A stretch of 64,000 nucleotides of DNA from Mycobacterium sp. 1554424.7 (GTDB taxonomy: Bacteria; Actinomycetota; Actinomycetes; Mycobacteriales; Mycobacteriaceae), in the NCBI RefSeq assembly GCF_001665295.1, contig NZ_LZSE01000072.1, forward strand, positions 53,649-117,648, in the 5' to 3' direction. Shown here one piece after another: positions 31,736 through 42,786 of this stretch. Positions within the stretch are counted from its first letter, which is position 1, and the number at the start of each line of letters is the position of its first letter. Both the position numbers and the translations under genes were made by a program. The notes beneath the pieces were generated by a model, which ran no database searches, was not told the DNA's origin, and saw only the letters and a list, made by a program, of their open reading frames with translations.

Positions 31736-32134
31736 TCATTCGGTCAGCGTCCCGCGGTAGGCCTCCGGATCGAGCAGCGCCGAAATCGCCGACTCGAGCT
31801 CGGCGGCGTCGGAGACCTGGACATCCACCAGCCAGCCGGACCCGTACGGGTCGGAGTTGACCAGCTGTGGGCTGCCGTCCAGATCGCCGTTGACCGCCGA
31901 CACCGTGCCCGAGACCGGCGCGAAGAGGTCCGACACCGATTTCGTCGATTCCACTTCTCCGAAGGATTCGCCCGCCGTCACCTGGCTGCCCACGTCGGGC
32001 AGCTGGACGAAGACGACATCGCCGAGCGCCGACTGGGCAAAGTCGGTGATGCCGACCCGCACGGTGTCCTCGCCGCTGCGTCGAACCCACTCGTGTTCGG
32101 CGGTGTAGTGCAGATCGGGCGGGATATCGCTCAC
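31736..32134 (-). CDS. gcvH: Glycine cleavage system H protein
   Basis: 132 residues. It begins [16 protein letters not shown] and contains the lipoylation motif [18 protein letters not shown] with the modified lysine. It carries the aminomethyl group from GcvP to GcvT. Length and motifs are standard. It lies 37 bases after the DUF881 gene and 264 bases before garA. gcvT is not in this window, and gcvP is separated from it by four regulatory genes. Confidence 0.97.
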   Translation of the reverse strand: MSDIPPDLHYTAEHEWVRRSGEDTVRVGITDFAQSALGDVVFVQLPDVGSQVTAGESFGEVESTKSVSDLFAPVSGTVSAVNGDLDGSPQLVNSDPYGSGWLVDVQVSDAAELESAISALLDPEAYRGTLTE

Positions 32135-32171
32135 GGGTGATCCTGTTCTGGTCGCTGCCGACGAGGCACGT

Positions 32172-33041
32172 TCACTTGACGGGCTGAGCGTATTGGTGCG
32201 GTTTTGGTTGTCGCAAGGTGGTCACGTCGACCCGGTCGGCCTGCTGCACCGACATCCGCGCGCCGACGCGCTTGATGCTGTCCTCGGCACCGCCGGGGAT
32301 GTTCATCGCCGCGGCCAGCGTGGGCGGATCGCCAATCGCCAGAATCGAATACGGGGGCGAAAGGTTCTTGGTGTCGACGGTCAACGAGCCGGGCGTACCC
32401 ACTATCCACGTGTCCACACCGACCCGCACGGATTGGTGCGCGTCGTTGATCTCGATCGCCTCGGCGCCCGCGGCACGCAACTCGTTGATCACGTCGAGCA
32501 TCGCCTCCGGTGACACCCCGGGGCCGGGGTCGTCGATGGTGATGGTGACACCAGGCCCGGTCGCGCCCACCGCGCCGACCAAGATGGACAGCGCGGCCAG
32601 CCTGGCCTGGGCGCTCTGGATGGCGGCCTGATCGCTGTTGCCGGAGGCCTGCAACGCATTCAGCGTGTTTTGCAGCTCGCCGACTTCGGTGTTCAGCGTG
32701 GCCTCGCGCTGCCGCAGTGAGTCCAGCAGCACCAGCAGGTCGGCGGGGCGGGCCGTGTCCAGCGAGTCACCCGACTTGGTCTGGCGGACCTGGGTGACGA
32801 TGGCGATCCCAAGGACGAGGCACAGCACGACCGCCAGCACTCCGAAGGCCATCCGCGAGCGACCGGCCCGCAGCAGCCCGGACAACCCCGTGTTGTGCAC
32901 CGGCCCGATCTCGGGACGCGGGCGGTGCGCCGGCAGTTCGTGGCGGCCCCGGTGCGCACCCTCGCCCGCGGTGGGCTCGGCTGGCGCGTCACCACGTTCC
33001 CCGCCTTGCGGGCCGGCGCGGTCGGGCGGGTCCTGGCTCAC
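32172..33041 (-). CDS. DUF881 membrane-anchored protein (downstream copy)
   Basis: 289 residues. A long charged cytoplasmic N-terminus is followed by one membrane span (about residues 65-90, [20 protein letters not shown]). A coiled-coil-like stretch rich in Leu/Gln/Glu comes next, then the DUF881 domain ([49 protein letters not shown]). The family occurs with small Sbp proteins near cell-division and sporulation genes in Gram-positives. The GTG start at 33041 has GAGG six bases upstream and is just after the stop of the Sbp gene. Function unknown. Confidence 0.88.
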   Translation of the reverse strand: MSQDPPDRAGPQGGERGDAPAEPTAGEGAHRGRHELPAHRPRPEIGPVHNTGLSGLLRAGRSRMAFGVLAVVLCLVLGIAIVTQVRQTKSGDSLDTARPADLLVLLDSLRQREATLNTEVGELQNTLNALQASGNSDQAAIQSAQARLAALSILVGAVGATGPGVTITIDDPGPGVSPEAMLDVINELRAAGAEAIEINDAHQSVRVGVDTWIVGTPGSLTVDTKNLSPPYSILAIGDPPTLAAAMNIPGGAEDSIKRVGARMSVQQADRVDVTTLRQPKPHQYAQPVK

Positions 33042-33048
33042 GGCGACC

Positions 33049-33450
33049 TCAGGCCCCGAACAGCCGGCGCCGCAGGGCGGCGGCGTTGCCGAAGATGCGG
33101 ATACCCAGCACGACGATGATCGCCGTGGACAGTTGCGTGCCGACACCCAATTGGTCGCCGACGTAGACGATGAGCGCGGCCACAAAGACGTTGAACACGA
33201 ACGAAATCACGAAGACCTTGGGGTCAAAGATGCGTTCGAGGTAGGCGCGCAGTCCGCCGAACACCGCGTCGAGCGCGGCCACCACCGCGATCGGCAAGTA
33301 GGGCTGGACGACCTCGGGGACGGCCGGGTGGAAGACCAGGCCCAGCACGATGCCGACGGCGAGCGCAGCGATGCCGATCACGCGCGGTAACCCGTCTGTC
33401 TCAGGAGGAGCTGTCTCACTAGGGCCCAATCTGTTTGGCGAACTTGACAT
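33049..33450 (-). CDS. Small basic membrane protein (Sbp / DUF1290)
   Basis: 133 residues with three hydrophobic segments. The family block is [45 protein letters not shown], given here in abbreviated form as [12 protein letters not shown] and [13 protein letters not shown]. The ATG at 33450 overlaps the preceding DUF881 gene by 32 bases; TTG at 33429 is a possible shorter start. It lies between two DUF881 genes, the same arrangement as in many Firmicutes and Actinobacteria near division genes. Function unknown. Confidence 0.85.
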   Translation of the reverse strand: MSSSPNRLGPSETAPPETDGLPRVIGIAALAVGIVLGLVFHPAVPEVVQPYLPIAVVAALDAVFGGLRAYLERIFDPKVFVISFVFNVFVAALIVYVGDQLGVGTQLSTAIIVVLGIRIFGNAAALRRRLFGA

Positions 33451-34342
33451 CCCGGGTCGGTCCGGCGGGCAGCGACAGGCCGTCGGCGACGTTCACGGTG
33501 ACGACGACACCGTAGGAGGCGTCGAGCAGCCGCAGCCGCTCCATGCCGGGGCTGCTGTCGAAGACGTCCCGCATCGAGTGCGGCGGCCCCACCGCCAGGA
33601 TCTTGTACGGGCTGGCGGTGGGGTTGTTGTCGACGAGGATCGCGCCGCCGGCCTGACGGATGGTCACGTTCGGTCCGATCCGGACGCCGCCCACGGAGAT
33701 CGCCTCGGCGCCGCTGGCCCACAGCGAGTTGACGACCAGCTGGAGGTCGCGGTCCAGGATGATCTGCCTGCTGCCGTTGATGCGCTGCTTGGACACGTCG
33801 GAAAGGTTCGGGCCGGCACCGGGATCCGTCACGGTCACCGTGAGGCCGGGGCCGATGACCGCCCTGCTCGCCGCCGCGAGGCCCAGCGCGTCGAGACTGG
33901 CCAGCAGCCGTTGTCCCTGGGCGTTTTCGGCCAGCGCGTGACGCTGCACGTCGTCGACCCGGGTGGACAGCGCGCTGCGCTCTTGGCCCAGCTTGGCCGC
34001 CGCGACTTCCGACGAACGCACGCTTTGCAACAGCAGCTGCTGCGCATTGCGCATCCCGGGTGCGACCGAGCGCGCCTGCGCGACCGCGGCGGCGAAGACC
34101 GTGGCGATCAGCAGCGCGGCCAGCGCCTGCCAAAGCCAGCCGAAGGCGCGTCCGCGCCGGTTCGGTTCCGAGTCGTCACGCTTGGCCGCGGCCGCGGCGT
34201 AGCCGGGATCCAGGTGCTCCGAGAGCAGGGCGCGCAGCAGCGACGGCACCGGGATCAGCTGCGGGCGCGCCGCCTCGTGGGCGCTGCGCCCGGCGTTCGG
34301 GTCGTAGCCGCCCAGCAGGCGGTCCGCGTCAGTCATGCTCAC
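33419..34342 (-). CDS. DUF881 membrane-anchored protein (upstream copy)
   Basis: 307 residues. A cytoplasmic N-terminus of about 70 residues is followed by one span ([23 protein letters not shown]), a coiled-coil region and the DUF881 domain ([49 protein letters not shown]). It is a paralogue of the gene two positions downstream. GTG 34342 overlaps the pgsA2 stop by 14 bases; ATG 34336 is an alternative. The tight overlaps on both sides mark a single operon with pgsA2 and the Sbp gene. Confidence 0.88.
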   Translation of the reverse strand: MSMTDADRLLGGYDPNAGRSAHEAARPQLIPVPSLLRALLSEHLDPGYAAAAAKRDDSEPNRRGRAFGWLWQALAALLIATVFAAAVAQARSVAPGMRNAQQLLLQSVRSSEVAAAKLGQERSALSTRVDDVQRHALAENAQGQRLLASLDALGLAAASRAVIGPGLTVTVTDPGAGPNLSDVSKQRINGSRQIILDRDLQLVVNSLWASGAEAISVGGVRIGPNVTIRQAGGAILVDNNPTASPYKILAVGPPHSMRDVFDSSPGMERLRLLDASYGVVVTVNVADGLSLPAGPTRDVKFAKQIGP

Positions 34343-34946
34343 CCACAGGCTGTTTCAGCTTGGGCATCCGGCGCACCACCAACGTCATCTGCACCGCGTA
34401 CAGCACGAACGCCCACAGGTAGGTGTACAGGCCCCAGCCCAAAAAGCCCCAGCCGACGGCCCTCACCACACGGCTCCACTCCGCCCCGCCCGTGCCCAGC
34501 AGGACCAACGGGAACCCGGCCATCAACGCGAAAGTGGCGCCCTTGCCGACGTAGGTGACCGGGAGTGCTGACAGCCCGCGGCTGCGCAGCACCGGCAGCG
34601 TCGCGGCCAGCAGCCCGTCGCGCACCAGCAGCGTGATGACGAACCACCACGGCACGATTCCGCCGATCGCCAGCACGATCGGGACGGTCACCATGTAGAG
34701 CCGATCCACCGCCGGGTCCAGCAGAACGCCGAGGCGCGAGGACTGGTTGAGCGTGCGGGCGATCTTGCCGTCGGCCCAGTCGGAGGCCCCGCTGAACATC
34801 AGGATCGCCACGGCCCAGCCGTTGGCGTGGGCGACCAGCAGCACGTAGATGAACACCGGGATGAGCAACAGTCGGACGGCGCTCAGCGCGTTGGGCACCG
34901 TCAACACCCGGTCGGGCGGAAGCGCGGGCTCCATGAGCCGTGACAT
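34329..34946 (-). CDS. pgsA2: CDP-alcohol phosphatidyltransferase PgsA2
   Basis: About 205 residues with six membrane segments. The catalytic signature [11 protein letters not shown] followed by [11 protein letters not shown] fits D-G-x2-A-R-x8-G-x3-D-x3-D. Members join a CDP-diacylglycerol to an alcohol to make phospholipids; the substrate of PgsA2 in mycobacteria is not settled and was once guessed to be a phosphatidylglycerophosphate or cardiolipin synthase. ATG 34946 (MSRLMEP) is used; ATG 34934 (MEPALPP) matches the M. tuberculosis start and is equally likely. It overlaps the next gene and follows secA2 after 57 bases. Confidence 0.92.
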   Translation of the reverse strand: MSRLMEPALPPDRVLTVPNALSAVRLLLIPVFIYVLLVAHANGWAVAILMFSGASDWADGKIARTLNQSSRLGVLLDPAVDRLYMVTVPIVLAIGGIVPWWFVITLLVRDGLLAATLPVLRSRGLSALPVTYVGKGATFALMAGFPLVLLGTGGAEWSRVVRAVGWGFLGWGLYTYLWAFVLYAVQMTLVVRRMPKLKQPVGEHD

Positions 34947-35003
34947 TAGCCCAATGCCGAACGTGCGGGCTGTCCGCACGCTCGGCCGGCCGGCCGGCCG
35001 AGA

Positions 35004-37328
35004 CTAGCGGAACACCCCGGGCAGGCTCAGGGTCGACAGCGTGTCGTCCGACAGCGGGTTGTCGTTGACCATGTAGGTCCACGTCGACGTCGGCCGCGCC
35101 AGCTTAGACAGGTCCAGGCCCGGCTCCTCTTCGAGCACGTTCGCGGTCTCGAATGTCTGCTGGGCCGCCTCGATGGCGTCGGCGGCCAGCGACGCGAACG
35201 CGTCGACCGCCATCCGGTGGAACTCGTCCAGCGGATTCTGCCGGCCCAGCGCGCGCAGGTGGATGCTTTCGCGGATGTCGGCGAGGTAGGCCAGGTGGTC
35301 GGCCCAGCCCCGGTCGAGGTGATACAGCATGATGAGCCGGCAGATCTTCTCCAGGCGGTCTTCGGAGATGTCTTCGGATATTTCCTCGTAGCGGTCCGGC
35401 GCCAGCTCAGCGAGTTCTTCGCGCGCGGTTGCCGTGCGCAGCAACGTGTTTCGCCGATCGACGATGATGGCGCGCTGCTGCGCGATCAGCTGGTTGTAGC
35501 GCCAGGTGTTGGCGTGCACGTCGAGCATCCGGCCCTCGGCGACCCGCTGGGCGTGGTCGAGCATGCCGGCCGCCTTGGGGCTGACGATCCGGCCGTCCTC
35601 GTCGGTTTGCATGGGCAGCTTGTTGTGGTCGAGGTTGGCCGCGACGACGTCGTCCTCCCAGCTGGAGAAGAACACCGACGACCCGGGGTCGCCCTGCCGC
35701 CCGGCGCGCCCGCGCAGCTGGTTGTCGAGCCGCTCGGTGTGGTGGCGGCCGGTGCCGACGACGTGCAGCCCGCCCAGTTCGGCGACGCGGTCGTGGTCGG
35801 CCTCGTCGGAGCCGCCGAGGCGGATGTCGGTGCCGCGCCCGGCCATCTGGGTCGACACCGTGACCGTGCCGTACTCGCCGGCCTCGGCGATCACCTTCGC
35901 CTCCTCGGCGTCGTTCTTCGCGTTGAGCACCACCGCGGGCACGCCGCGGCGCAGCAGCCGCTCGTGCAGTTCCTCCGACTCGGCCACGTCGCGGGTGCCG
36001 ACCAGCACCGGCTGCCCGGTCTCGTGCACCTCGGCGATGTGCGCCACGATCGCGTCGTTCTTGGCGGCGGCGGTGATGTAGACGCGATCGGACTCGTCCT
36101 CGCGAATGTTGGGAGTATTCGGCGGAATTGGCGAGACGCCGAGCTTGTAGAACTGGCGCAGCTGCTCGCCGGCGGCCAGCGCGGTGCCGGTCATGCCGCA
36201 GACGGTGGCGTAGCGGTTGATCAGCGCCTGGACGGTGATGGTGTCGAGCACCTCACCCGTCTCGGTGGTCTCGATGCCCTCCTTCGCCTCGACGGCGGCC
36301 TGCAGGCCGTCGGGCCAGCGCTGCAGCTGCGCGATGCGGCCGCGCGAGGAATTAATCAGGTGCACCGCGTCGTCGCGCACGATGTAGTGCACGTCTCGCT
36401 GCAGCAGCACGTGCGCGTGCAGCGCGACGTTGACCTCGGTGAGCGTGGTGCCGACGTGTTCCTCGGAGTACAGGTCGATGCCGCCGAGCGCCTTCTCGAC
36501 CTTGCGCGCGCCGACGTCGGTCAGGTGGACGTTGCGACTGTCGGCGTCGGTCTCGTAATCGGTGGCGGCGTCCAACTTGCCGACCAGCTTGATGATCTCC
36601 AGCCGCGGCGTTTCCCGGTGGGTGGTGCCGGCCAGCACCAACGGCACCAACGCCTCGTCGACCAGCACCGAGTCGGCTTCGTCGATCAGGGCCACGTCGG
36701 GATTGGGTGACACCAGGTCGTCGACGTCGGTCGCCAGCTGGTCGCGCAGCACGTCGAAGCCGATCTCGTTGACCGAGGCATAGGTGACGTCGCAGCCGTA
36801 GGCGGCCCGGCGTTCCTCGCTCGACGACTCGGCGGTGATCCAGCCGACCGTCAGCCCCAGGGCTTCCAGCAGCGGGCCCATCCACTCCGCGTCGCGGCGC
36901 GCCAGGTAGTCGTTGATGGTCACCACGTGCACGCGCCGCCCGCCCAGGGCATACCCGGCCGCCGCGATCGCGCCGGCCAGGGTCTTGCCCTCACCGGTGG
37001 CCATCTCGATCACGTCGCCGGCGAGCATCCGCAGCGCCCCGAGGAGCTGCACGTCGAAAGGCCGCAACCCCGTCGTCCGCTCGGCCGCCTCCCGGGCGAT
37101 GGCCAGGAACTGCGGGATGTCGGCGGACTCCGCGAGGTCGTCCAGCTTGAGCAGCCCGGTGGCCTTGCGCAGCTTCTCATCGCTGAGATCGGCGGCCTCC
37201 TTGTCGAATTCCGACGAGGCGTCGACGTCCGCGAGGGAGCGGCTGCGGTTCTTCTCGGTGCTGGCGCCGAGGAGGCGCCAGAAGCGGCTACTCAGGCGGC
37301 CGGGTTGGGTCCGGGTGGTCTTTGGCAC
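35004..37328 (-). CDS. secA2: Accessory preprotein translocase ATPase SecA2
   Basis: 774 residues, shorter than housekeeping SecA and lacking its C-terminal linker and zinc finger. The DEAD motor is present: [21 protein letters not shown] (Walker A), [21 protein letters not shown] (Walker B), [17 protein letters not shown] and [12 protein letters not shown]. It powers export of a subset of proteins that affect virulence and phagosome arrest in pathogenic mycobacteria. The GTG start at 37328 corresponds to the conserved [22 protein letters not shown] segment. Upstream lies a 56-bp tandem repeat, then ilvG. Its downstream neighbour is pgsA2. Confidence 0.96.
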   Translation of the reverse strand: MPKTTRTQPGRLSSRFWRLLGASTEKNRSRSLADVDASSEFDKEAADLSDEKLRKATGLLKLDDLAESADIPQFLAIAREAAERTTGLRPFDVQLLGALRMLAGDVIEMATGEGKTLAGAIAAAGYALGGRRVHVVTINDYLARRDAEWMGPLLEALGLTVGWITAESSSEERRAAYGCDVTYASVNEIGFDVLRDQLATDVDDLVSPNPDVALIDEADSVLVDEALVPLVLAGTTHRETPRLEIIKLVGKLDAATDYETDADSRNVHLTDVGARKVEKALGGIDLYSEEHVGTTLTEVNVALHAHVLLQRDVHYIVRDDAVHLINSSRGRIAQLQRWPDGLQAAVEAKEGIETTETGEVLDTITVQALINRYATVCGMTGTALAAGEQLRQFYKLGVSPIPPNTPNIREDESDRVYITAAAKNDAIVAHIAEVHETGQPVLVGTRDVAESEELHERLLRRGVPAVVLNAKNDAEEAKVIAEAGEYGTVTVSTQMAGRGTDIRLGGSDEADHDRVAELGGLHVVGTGRHHTERLDNQLRGRAGRQGDPGSSVFFSSWEDDVVAANLDHNKLPMQTDEDGRIVSPKAAGMLDHAQRVAEGRMLDVHANTWRYNQLIAQQRAIIVDRRNTLLRTATAREELAELAPDRYEEISEDISEDRLEKICRLIMLYHLDRGWADHLAYLADIRESIHLRALGRQNPLDEFHRMAVDAFASLAADAIEAAQQTFETANVLEEEPGLDLSKLARPTSTWTYMVNDNPLSDDTLSTLSLPGVFR

Positions 37329-37375
37329 AGGTCAACGGTACGCGGTGAGCGGGCGTGCCCGGCTCAGGCCGACTC

Positions 37376-37493
37376 TCAGGCCGGTCGGTGACGATGCAGC
37401 CCGCGCAGCGGGGTGAGGAGGAGGCGACCCATCAGGCCGGTCGGTGACGATGCAGCCCGCGCAGCGGGGTGAGGAGGAGGCGACCCATCAGGC
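37376..37493 (-). repeat. 56-bp tandem duplication encoding overlapping 18-codon ORFs
   Basis: Two identical 56-bp copies (37376-37431 and 37432-37487) plus the first six bases of a third. On the minus strand the ilvG stop overlaps an ATG as TGATG; the 18-codon ORF reads [18 protein letters not shown] and ends in another TGATG overlap with an identical second ORF (37432-37488 and 37376-37432). Each unit also contains the hairpin CCCGC-GCA-GCGGG. The period is not a multiple of three, but the overlap restores the same frame in each copy. Confidence 0.95.
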
Positions 37494-39149
37494 GAGGTTC
37501 GACCGGCGGGGGTACGCGACGGCCGGGTCGGTGAGCACGTTGACGACGGCGGGCAGGCCACTGTCGAAGGCGCGCTCCAGCGCGGGCCGCAACTCGGCGG
37601 GCGCGGCCACCAGCTCGCCGTGGGCGCCGAGGGCGCGCGCCACCTCGTCGTAGCGGGTGCCCGGACGCAACTCCGCCACCACCGAGTAGCCGTACAGCGC
37701 CTCCATCGGGTGCTTCTCCAGCCCCCAGATCCCGTTGTTGCCGATGACCGACACGACCGGCACGCCGTGGCGGACCAGGGTGTCCCACTCCATCCCGCTG
37801 AACCCGAAGGCCCCGTCGCCCTGCAGCAGCACCACCTGGCGGTCCGGCCGGGCCAGCTTGGCGGCCAGCGCGTAACCGGGTCCCGAACCGAGGCAGCCGA
37901 ACGGGCCGCTGTCCAGCCAGCAGCCCGGCAGGTAGCTGTCGATCACCCGGCCGGCGTAGGACCCGAAGTCGCCGGCGTCGATCACGACGATGGCGTCGCG
38001 GTCGAGCAGGGGCGCCAGCTCGGCGTACACCCGCATCGGATGCAGCGGGACCCGGTCGTCGGCGAGCTCGGCCTGCTCCTGCGCGCGCGCCTCGGTCTCG
38101 GCCGTACGCAGCGCGGCGACCCAATCCTGGTGCGCGGTGCCGCGTGTCCCTATTCCCTCCGCGAGGGCCGAGAGGATCGAGCTGAGATCGCCGTAGAGAC
38201 CCGCGGCGATGGGGCGGGGATGCTCGCGGACGGGTTCGCCGCGGTCGGCCACGATCAGCTGGGTCTCCGGCCCGAACACCTTGCCGAAGCCCAACCGGAA
38301 ATCCATTGGCACGCCGACGATCAGCGCCACGTCGGCCTCGCCCAGCGCCTTGCCGCGCACGCGCGAGAAGGCCATGGGGTGATCGGCGGGCACCGCGCCG
38401 CGGGCCATCCCGTTCATCAGCACCGGAATCTGAAGTTCCTCCGCGAGGCGCAGGAGCGCCGCCTCCCCGCGTCCCCACCAGACGTTGGTGCCGGCCATGA
38501 TCACCGGCCGATGCGCCGCCGCCAGCAGGCCGACGGCGTGGTCGAGCGCCTGCGGATCCGGGGCCGGGCCGGGCAGCACCGCGCTCAGGGCGCCGGGCCG
38601 GCCGCTGATTTCGGGGTCCTCCGACATCGAAAAGGCGTGGTCCATCGGAAAGTCGACGAACGCCACACCGGAGGGCGCGCCGACCGCCGCCCGCAGCGCC
38701 TCGTCGACCAGCCGGCCGGCGTCGTCGGCCGACTGCGCGGTGGCGGCGAATCGGGCCAGCGGCGCGACGAACGGCACGTGGTCGATCTCCTGCAGCGAGC
38801 CCATGCCCCAGCGCCCCGCGGGCGCCCGCCCGCCGAGAACCACCAGGGGCGACTGGTTCTGCTGCGCGGCCGCCATCGCGCTCATCCCGTTGGTGACGCC
38901 CGGCCCGGCGGTCAACGCGGCCACCCCGGGCAGCCTCGTCACCTTCGACCAGCCCTCGGCGGCGAACGTCGCGGTTTGTTCGTGGCGGGTGTCGATCAGC
39001 CGGATTCCCTCGTTCCGGCACCCGTCGTAGACGGAGAACAGGTGGCCGCCCGACAGGGTGAAAACGGTGTCGATGCCGCTGGCTTTGAGCCGGCGTGCGA
39101 CGAGTCGGCCGGCATGCACGGTCTGGCTGGACGGAGCGTCGATGCTCAT
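37488..39149 (-). CDS. ilvG: Thiamine-diphosphate enzyme IlvG (acetolactate synthase-like)
   Basis: 553 residues with the three-domain architecture of ThDP enzymes. [20 protein letters not shown] contains the catalytic Glu (RHEQTA), and [29 protein letters not shown] is the ThDP/Mg motif (GDG...NN). The central domain runs about residues 190-330. It is named after acetolactate synthase, but the true reaction of mycobacterial IlvG is not settled, and oxalyl-CoA decarboxylase-like members look similar. The start is ATG 39149. It is divergent from bacA and followed by a 56-bp tandem repeat. Confidence 0.9.
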   Translation of the reverse strand: MSIDAPSSQTVHAGRLVARRLKASGIDTVFTLSGGHLFSVYDGCRNEGIRLIDTRHEQTATFAAEGWSKVTRLPGVAALTAGPGVTNGMSAMAAAQQNQSPLVVLGGRAPAGRWGMGSLQEIDHVPFVAPLARFAATAQSADDAGRLVDEALRAAVGAPSGVAFVDFPMDHAFSMSEDPEISGRPGALSAVLPGPAPDPQALDHAVGLLAAAHRPVIMAGTNVWWGRGEAALLRLAEELQIPVLMNGMARGAVPADHPMAFSRVRGKALGEADVALIVGVPMDFRLGFGKVFGPETQLIVADRGEPVREHPRPIAAGLYGDLSSILSALAEGIGTRGTAHQDWVAALRTAETEARAQEQAELADDRVPLHPMRVYAELAPLLDRDAIVVIDAGDFGSYAGRVIDSYLPGCWLDSGPFGCLGSGPGYALAAKLARPDRQVVLLQGDGAFGFSGMEWDTLVRHGVPVVSVIGNNGIWGLEKHPMEALYGYSVVAELRPGTRYDEVARALGAHGELVAAPAELRPALERAFDSGLPAVVNVLTDPAVAYPRRSNLA

Positions 39150-39220
39150 CCAGGCAGCCTATCGACAATCGCTCGGGTACCTTCGCGGGGAAGCGTTCGC
39201 CCTAGAAGGAGTTGTCGAAG

Positions 39221-41140
39221 TTGGGCCCCACACCGTTCAAGCCGTCGATCGATTGGTCGGCTGCATTCAGTGATTCCTTGCGGTGGCTCGCCATAGCCTG
39301 GGTGATCGGGGCGGTCTGCCTCCTGCTCGTGCTTGTCGCCTTCAGATATTTGACGCCCTGGGGACGCCAGTTCTGGCGGATCACTCGCGGCTATTTCGTC
39401 GGACGGTCGAGCGTCAAGGTGTGGCTGTGGCTCGGCGTGTTGCTGCTGTCGGTCCTGGCGTCGGTGCGCCTCAGCGTCCTGCTCAGCTACCAGGGCAACG
39501 ACCTTTACACGGCCCTGCAGAAGGCGTTCCAGGGCACAGCGTCGGGAAACGAAGAGGTGCGCAACTCCGGGATTCATGGGTTCTGGATGTCGCTGGCGAT
39601 CTTCTGCTTGTTGGCGTCGTTGTGGGTGCTCCGGTTCGCGGTCGACGTCTATCTGACGCAGCGTTTCATCATCGCCTGGCGCATGTGGTTGACGGCGCAC
39701 CTGACCGACGACTGGCTCGAGGGCAGGGCCTACTACCGGGACTTGTTCATCGACAACACGATTGACAACCCGGACCAGCGTATCCAGCAGGACATCGACA
39801 TCTTCACCGCCAACGCCGGCGGCACGCCGAACACCCCGTCCAACGGCACGGGCAACACCTTGCTGTTCGGTGCCGTCAACGCGGTGGCCTCGGTCATCTC
39901 CTTTGCCGCGATCCTGTGGAACCTGTCGGGAAACCTCAACCTGTTCGGTTTTACCTTGCCGCGCGCCATGTTTTGGACCGTGCTCGTCTATGTGTTGGTC
40001 GTGACGGTGGTGGCTGTGTGGCTGGGGCGCCCGCTGATCTGGCTCAGCTTCAACAACGAAAGGCTCAACGCAGCTTTTCGTTATGCCCTAGTGCGGCTGC
40101 GTGACGCCGCGGAGGCGGTGGGCTTCTATCGCGGTGAGCGGGTCGAGCGAACGCAGTTGTGGAACCGCTTCACGCCGATCATCGCCAACTACCGCAAGTA
40201 CGTTCGCCGAACCATCATCTTCAACGGCTGGAACTGGTCCGTGACTCAGATCATCGTGCCGTTGCCGTTGGCGATCCAGGCGCCGCGCCTGTTCGCCGGA
40301 CAGATCGACTTCGGCGATGTAAGCCAGACCTCGACGGCGTTCGGCAACATTCACGACTCGCTGTCGTTCTTCCGGAACAACTACGACGCGTTCGCGTCGT
40401 TCCGGGCGGCGATCATCCGGTTGCACGGCCTTGTCGACGCCAACAGCAAGGGCCGCGCGCTGCCGACAATCCTGGTGAAGCCCAGCGAGGAGTCCACGGT
40501 CGAGCTGCGCGGTGTCGAGGTGCGCACGCCGGGCGGAGACCAGTTGATCGACCCGCTCGATGTGGCGCTCGACGACGGCGACTCGCTGGTGATCACCGGG
40601 CGATCGGGGGCCGGCAAGACCACGTTGCTGCGCAGCCTGGCCGAGTTGTGGCCGTACGCGTCCGGGACGCTCTGCCGGCCCGACGGCGACAACGCGACGA
40701 TGTTCTTGTCGCAGCTGCCCTATGTGCCGCTGGGCAACCTGCGCACCGTGGTGTGTTACCCCCTCGCACCGGAGGGCGTACCCGAGGCTGAACTGCATGA
40801 CGTGCTGACGAAGGTCGCGCTGGCCCCGCTGATCGGGCGCCTCGACGAAGAGCAGGACTGGGCCAAGGTGCTGTCCCCGGGTGAACAGCAGCGTGTCGCC
40901 TTCGCCCGCATCCTGCTCACCAAACCGCAGGCCGTCTTCCTCGACGAGGCCACCTCGGCGCTGGACGAGGGACTGGAGTTCGCGCTGTATCAGCTGGTGC
41001 GGTCGGAATTGCCGGACACCGTCTTGGTCAGCGTCAGCCACCGGCCCACCGTCGAGCAGCACCACCGACAGCAGCTTCAACTGCTGGGCGGCGGCCAGTG
41101 GCGGCTCGGCCCGGTGGAGAAGGAGCCCGCCGGGGTTTAG
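39221..41140 (+). CDS. bacA: ABC transporter BacA (SbmA/BacA-type permease-ATPase)
   Basis: 639 residues. The N-terminal half has six membrane segments and the SbmA/BacA-like blocks [16 protein letters not shown] and [15 protein letters not shown]. The C-terminal half is an ATPase: [49 protein letters not shown]. The M. tuberculosis homologue (Rv1819c) imports vitamin B12 and hydrophilic compounds such as bleomycin. TTG at 39221 is chosen because AAGGAG lies nine bases upstream, and it yields [12 protein letters not shown] and the known length; the upstream TTG at 39212 abuts the ribosome-binding site. Confidence 0.95.
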   Translation: MGPTPFKPSIDWSAAFSDSLRWLAIAWVIGAVCLLLVLVAFRYLTPWGRQFWRITRGYFVGRSSVKVWLWLGVLLLSVLASVRLSVLLSYQGNDLYTALQKAFQGTASGNEEVRNSGIHGFWMSLAIFCLLASLWVLRFAVDVYLTQRFIIAWRMWLTAHLTDDWLEGRAYYRDLFIDNTIDNPDQRIQQDIDIFTANAGGTPNTPSNGTGNTLLFGAVNAVASVISFAAILWNLSGNLNLFGFTLPRAMFWTVLVYVLVVTVVAVWLGRPLIWLSFNNERLNAAFRYALVRLRDAAEAVGFYRGERVERTQLWNRFTPIIANYRKYVRRTIIFNGWNWSVTQIIVPLPLAIQAPRLFAGQIDFGDVSQTSTAFGNIHDSLSFFRNNYDAFASFRAAIIRLHGLVDANSKGRALPTILVKPSEESTVELRGVEVRTPGGDQLIDPLDVALDDGDSLVITGRSGAGKTTLLRSLAELWPYASGTLCRPDGDNATMFLSQLPYVPLGNLRTVVCYPLAPEGVPEAELHDVLTKVALAPLIGRLDEEQDWAKVLSPGEQQRVAFARILLTKPQAVFLDEATSALDEGLEFALYQLVRSELPDTVLVSVSHRPTVEQHHRQQLQLLGGGQWRLGPVEKEPAGV

Positions 41141-41160
41141 GCAGCGGGTTTCGGCCCAAG

Positions 41161-41232
41161 GCGCGGCGAGGCTGTAAATCCGCAGCGGTTTACTCGCACT
41201 TTCCCTGCGAAATTTCAGCCTCGATGCCGCGC
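41161..41232. terminator. Large hairpin between convergent genes
   Basis: GCGCGGCGAGGCTG (41161-41174) pairs with CAGCCTCG (41216-41223) and CCGCGC (41227-41232), leaving a three-base bulge and a 41-base loop. It fills the short gap between the convergent bacA and flavoprotein genes. In M. tuberculosis PE_PGRS33 lies here. Confidence 0.5.
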
Positions 41233-41237
41233 GTCGA

Positions 41238-42704
41238 TTACGACGACGCGCGTACTTGCGCCGCCGCGTGCGCCCCGGCGAGGCGGCCGAAGAACGAGCC
41301 CTCCCCCAGCTGCGTCCCGCTGGCGTAGCCCTTGCCGTCCTGGGCGATGTTGGATGCGCACGCCCCCACCGCGTACAGGCCGGCCACAGTGCTGCCGTCC
41401 TCACGCAGCACCTGCCCGTCCACGGACACGGCCAGCCCGCCGACGGTGAATCCGGCGTACATCGCCTTGCCCAGCGACATGTCGAACGCGCCCCACGGCC
41501 CCTTGTCCTGTGCCGCAAGGAACTCCGGCTGCTTGTGAAAATTGGGATCCTCGCCGCGGGCGGCGTGGGTGTTGTAGCGATCCAGCGTCGCGACCAGGTT
41601 GCCCTGCGGAATGCCCAGCGCGGCTTCCATCTCGGGCACGGTCTCCCAGCCGTCGATCAGCGGCACCAGCGGCATCGTCGGATGCTCCAGATGCGCCTCG
41701 TCGACGATCAAGAACGCCGCGCTGTCCGGCTGGTCCATGATGAACCCGGCCGTGCGGGAGTGGTACGAGTCCTCGGCGACGAACCGCCGGCCGAGCTTGT
41801 TCACGATGATCCCGGTGAGCAGGATCGACGGCGGGTACGGCGGCGCCGTGATGAAGATCTGATCCATGTGCTGGGTGGCGCCGCCCGCGGAGACGCCCAT
41901 CCGGATGCCCAGGCCGTCGTCGTAGGTGTTGCCGAGCACGAACGGCTTCTCGCCCAGCTTCGGGGTGTACTTGGCTACCATCTCCGGGTTCATCACGAAT
42001 CCGCCGGCAGCGATGATCACCGACTTTGCCTTGATCGCACCGGTTTCGGAGAATTGCTTCCAGATGACCCCCGTCACCGCGCCGGAATCGTCCACGACGA
42101 GCTGGGTCGCGCCCGTCTCGTAGCGGATCTGCACCCCGAGGCTGGCCGCCCGCTTGAGGAGCAGGTCGATCACCATGCTCGCGCCGCCGGTGTCCCCGGG
42201 CACGGGCACCTTGTGGCCGCGTGGTGCGGGGACCGCCTGCTCCAGGAAGGGCCACACCTTCTCGTTGCCGGTGAACATCAGCCCCTCGGTGTTGGGCTGG
42301 ATGACGGCCTTACCCGGGAAGTAGCTGCGCTCGAACTGAAAACCCAAGTCCTCCAACCAATTGAAGTGCTCGACGCTGCCCTCGCAGTAGGCACGAATCT
42401 TGGCGTGATCCGGCTGCCGCGACACGGCGACGAGGTACTTGTACATCTCCTCGGGCGAGTCGGGGTGGCCGGTCGCCTCCTGCACGGCGGTGCCGCCGCC
42501 GAGGTAAAAGTGGCCTCCCGCAAGGGAAGTGGTGCCGCCGGCCGCGGCCGCGCGCTCGAGCACCAGCACCCGCGCGCCCGCGGCCGCCGCGCTGACCGCC
42601 GCGCACCCACCGCCGATGCCGAAGCCGATCACCACCACGTCGACCTCGTCGGACCAGGAGGACACGGTCTCCGCGTCGACCGTCGCTGGGATCTCGGTGC
42701 TCAT
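41238..42704 (-). CDS. FAD-binding flavoprotein (fumarate reductase / ketosteroid dehydrogenase-like)
   Basis: 488 residues. The FAD motif DVVVIGFGIGGGCAAVSAAAAGARVLVLER is near the N-terminus (GxGxxG variant GFGIGGG), followed by GGTTSLAGGHFYLGGG. C-terminal blocks are GGLAVSVDGQVLREDGSTVAGLYAVGACASNIAQDG, typical of the FAD_binding_2 family that includes fumarate reductases and 3-ketosteroid dehydrogenases. Substrate unknown; the VOC-family gene upstream might share a pathway. ATG 42704 is favoured by AGGAGG ten bases upstream; GTG 42713 abuts that site. It matches Rv1817 by position. Confidence 0.9.
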   Translation of the reverse strand: MSTEIPATVDAETVSSWSDEVDVVVIGFGIGGGCAAVSAAAAGARVLVLERAAAAGGTTSLAGGHFYLGGGTAVQEATGHPDSPEEMYKYLVAVSRQPDHAKIRAYCEGSVEHFNWLEDLGFQFERSYFPGKAVIQPNTEGLMFTGNEKVWPFLEQAVPAPRGHKVPVPGDTGGASMVIDLLLKRAASLGVQIRYETGATQLVVDDSGAVTGVIWKQFSETGAIKAKSVIIAAGGFVMNPEMVAKYTPKLGEKPFVLGNTYDDGLGIRMGVSAGGATQHMDQIFITAPPYPPSILLTGIIVNKLGRRFVAEDSYHSRTAGFIMDQPDSAAFLIVDEAHLEHPTMPLVPLIDGWETVPEMEAALGIPQGNLVATLDRYNTHAARGEDPNFHKQPEFLAAQDKGPWGAFDMSLGKAMYAGFTVGGLAVSVDGQVLREDGSTVAGLYAVGACASNIAQDGKGYASGTQLGEGSFFGRLAGAHAAAQVRASS

Positions 42705-42731
42705 TGGCGCCACTCCTCCTCATCGCTGCGT

Positions 42732-42766
42732 CCCCCTCGCCGCTTCGCGGCTGGGGGTGCCCCCAG
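42732..42766 (-). promoter_or_regulatory. Mutually exclusive hairpins between VOC gene and flavoprotein gene
   Basis: On the plus strand CCCCC (42732-42736), CTGGGGG (42751-42757) and CCCCCAG (42760-42766) compete: the middle arm can pair with either side. CCGC-TTC-GCGG lies inside the first hairpin. The arrangement sits 28 bases upstream of the flavoprotein start, in the transcript from the VOC gene. Confidence 0.4.
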
Positions 42767-42786
42767 TGCATCGTCGCTGGCGCGGC

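Noticed and set aside
35217-36710. 497-codon plus-strand ORF opposite secA2
   Set aside because: It is antisense to a well-conserved gene and has Val/Asp/Arg-rich composition typical of a GC-rich shadow frame.
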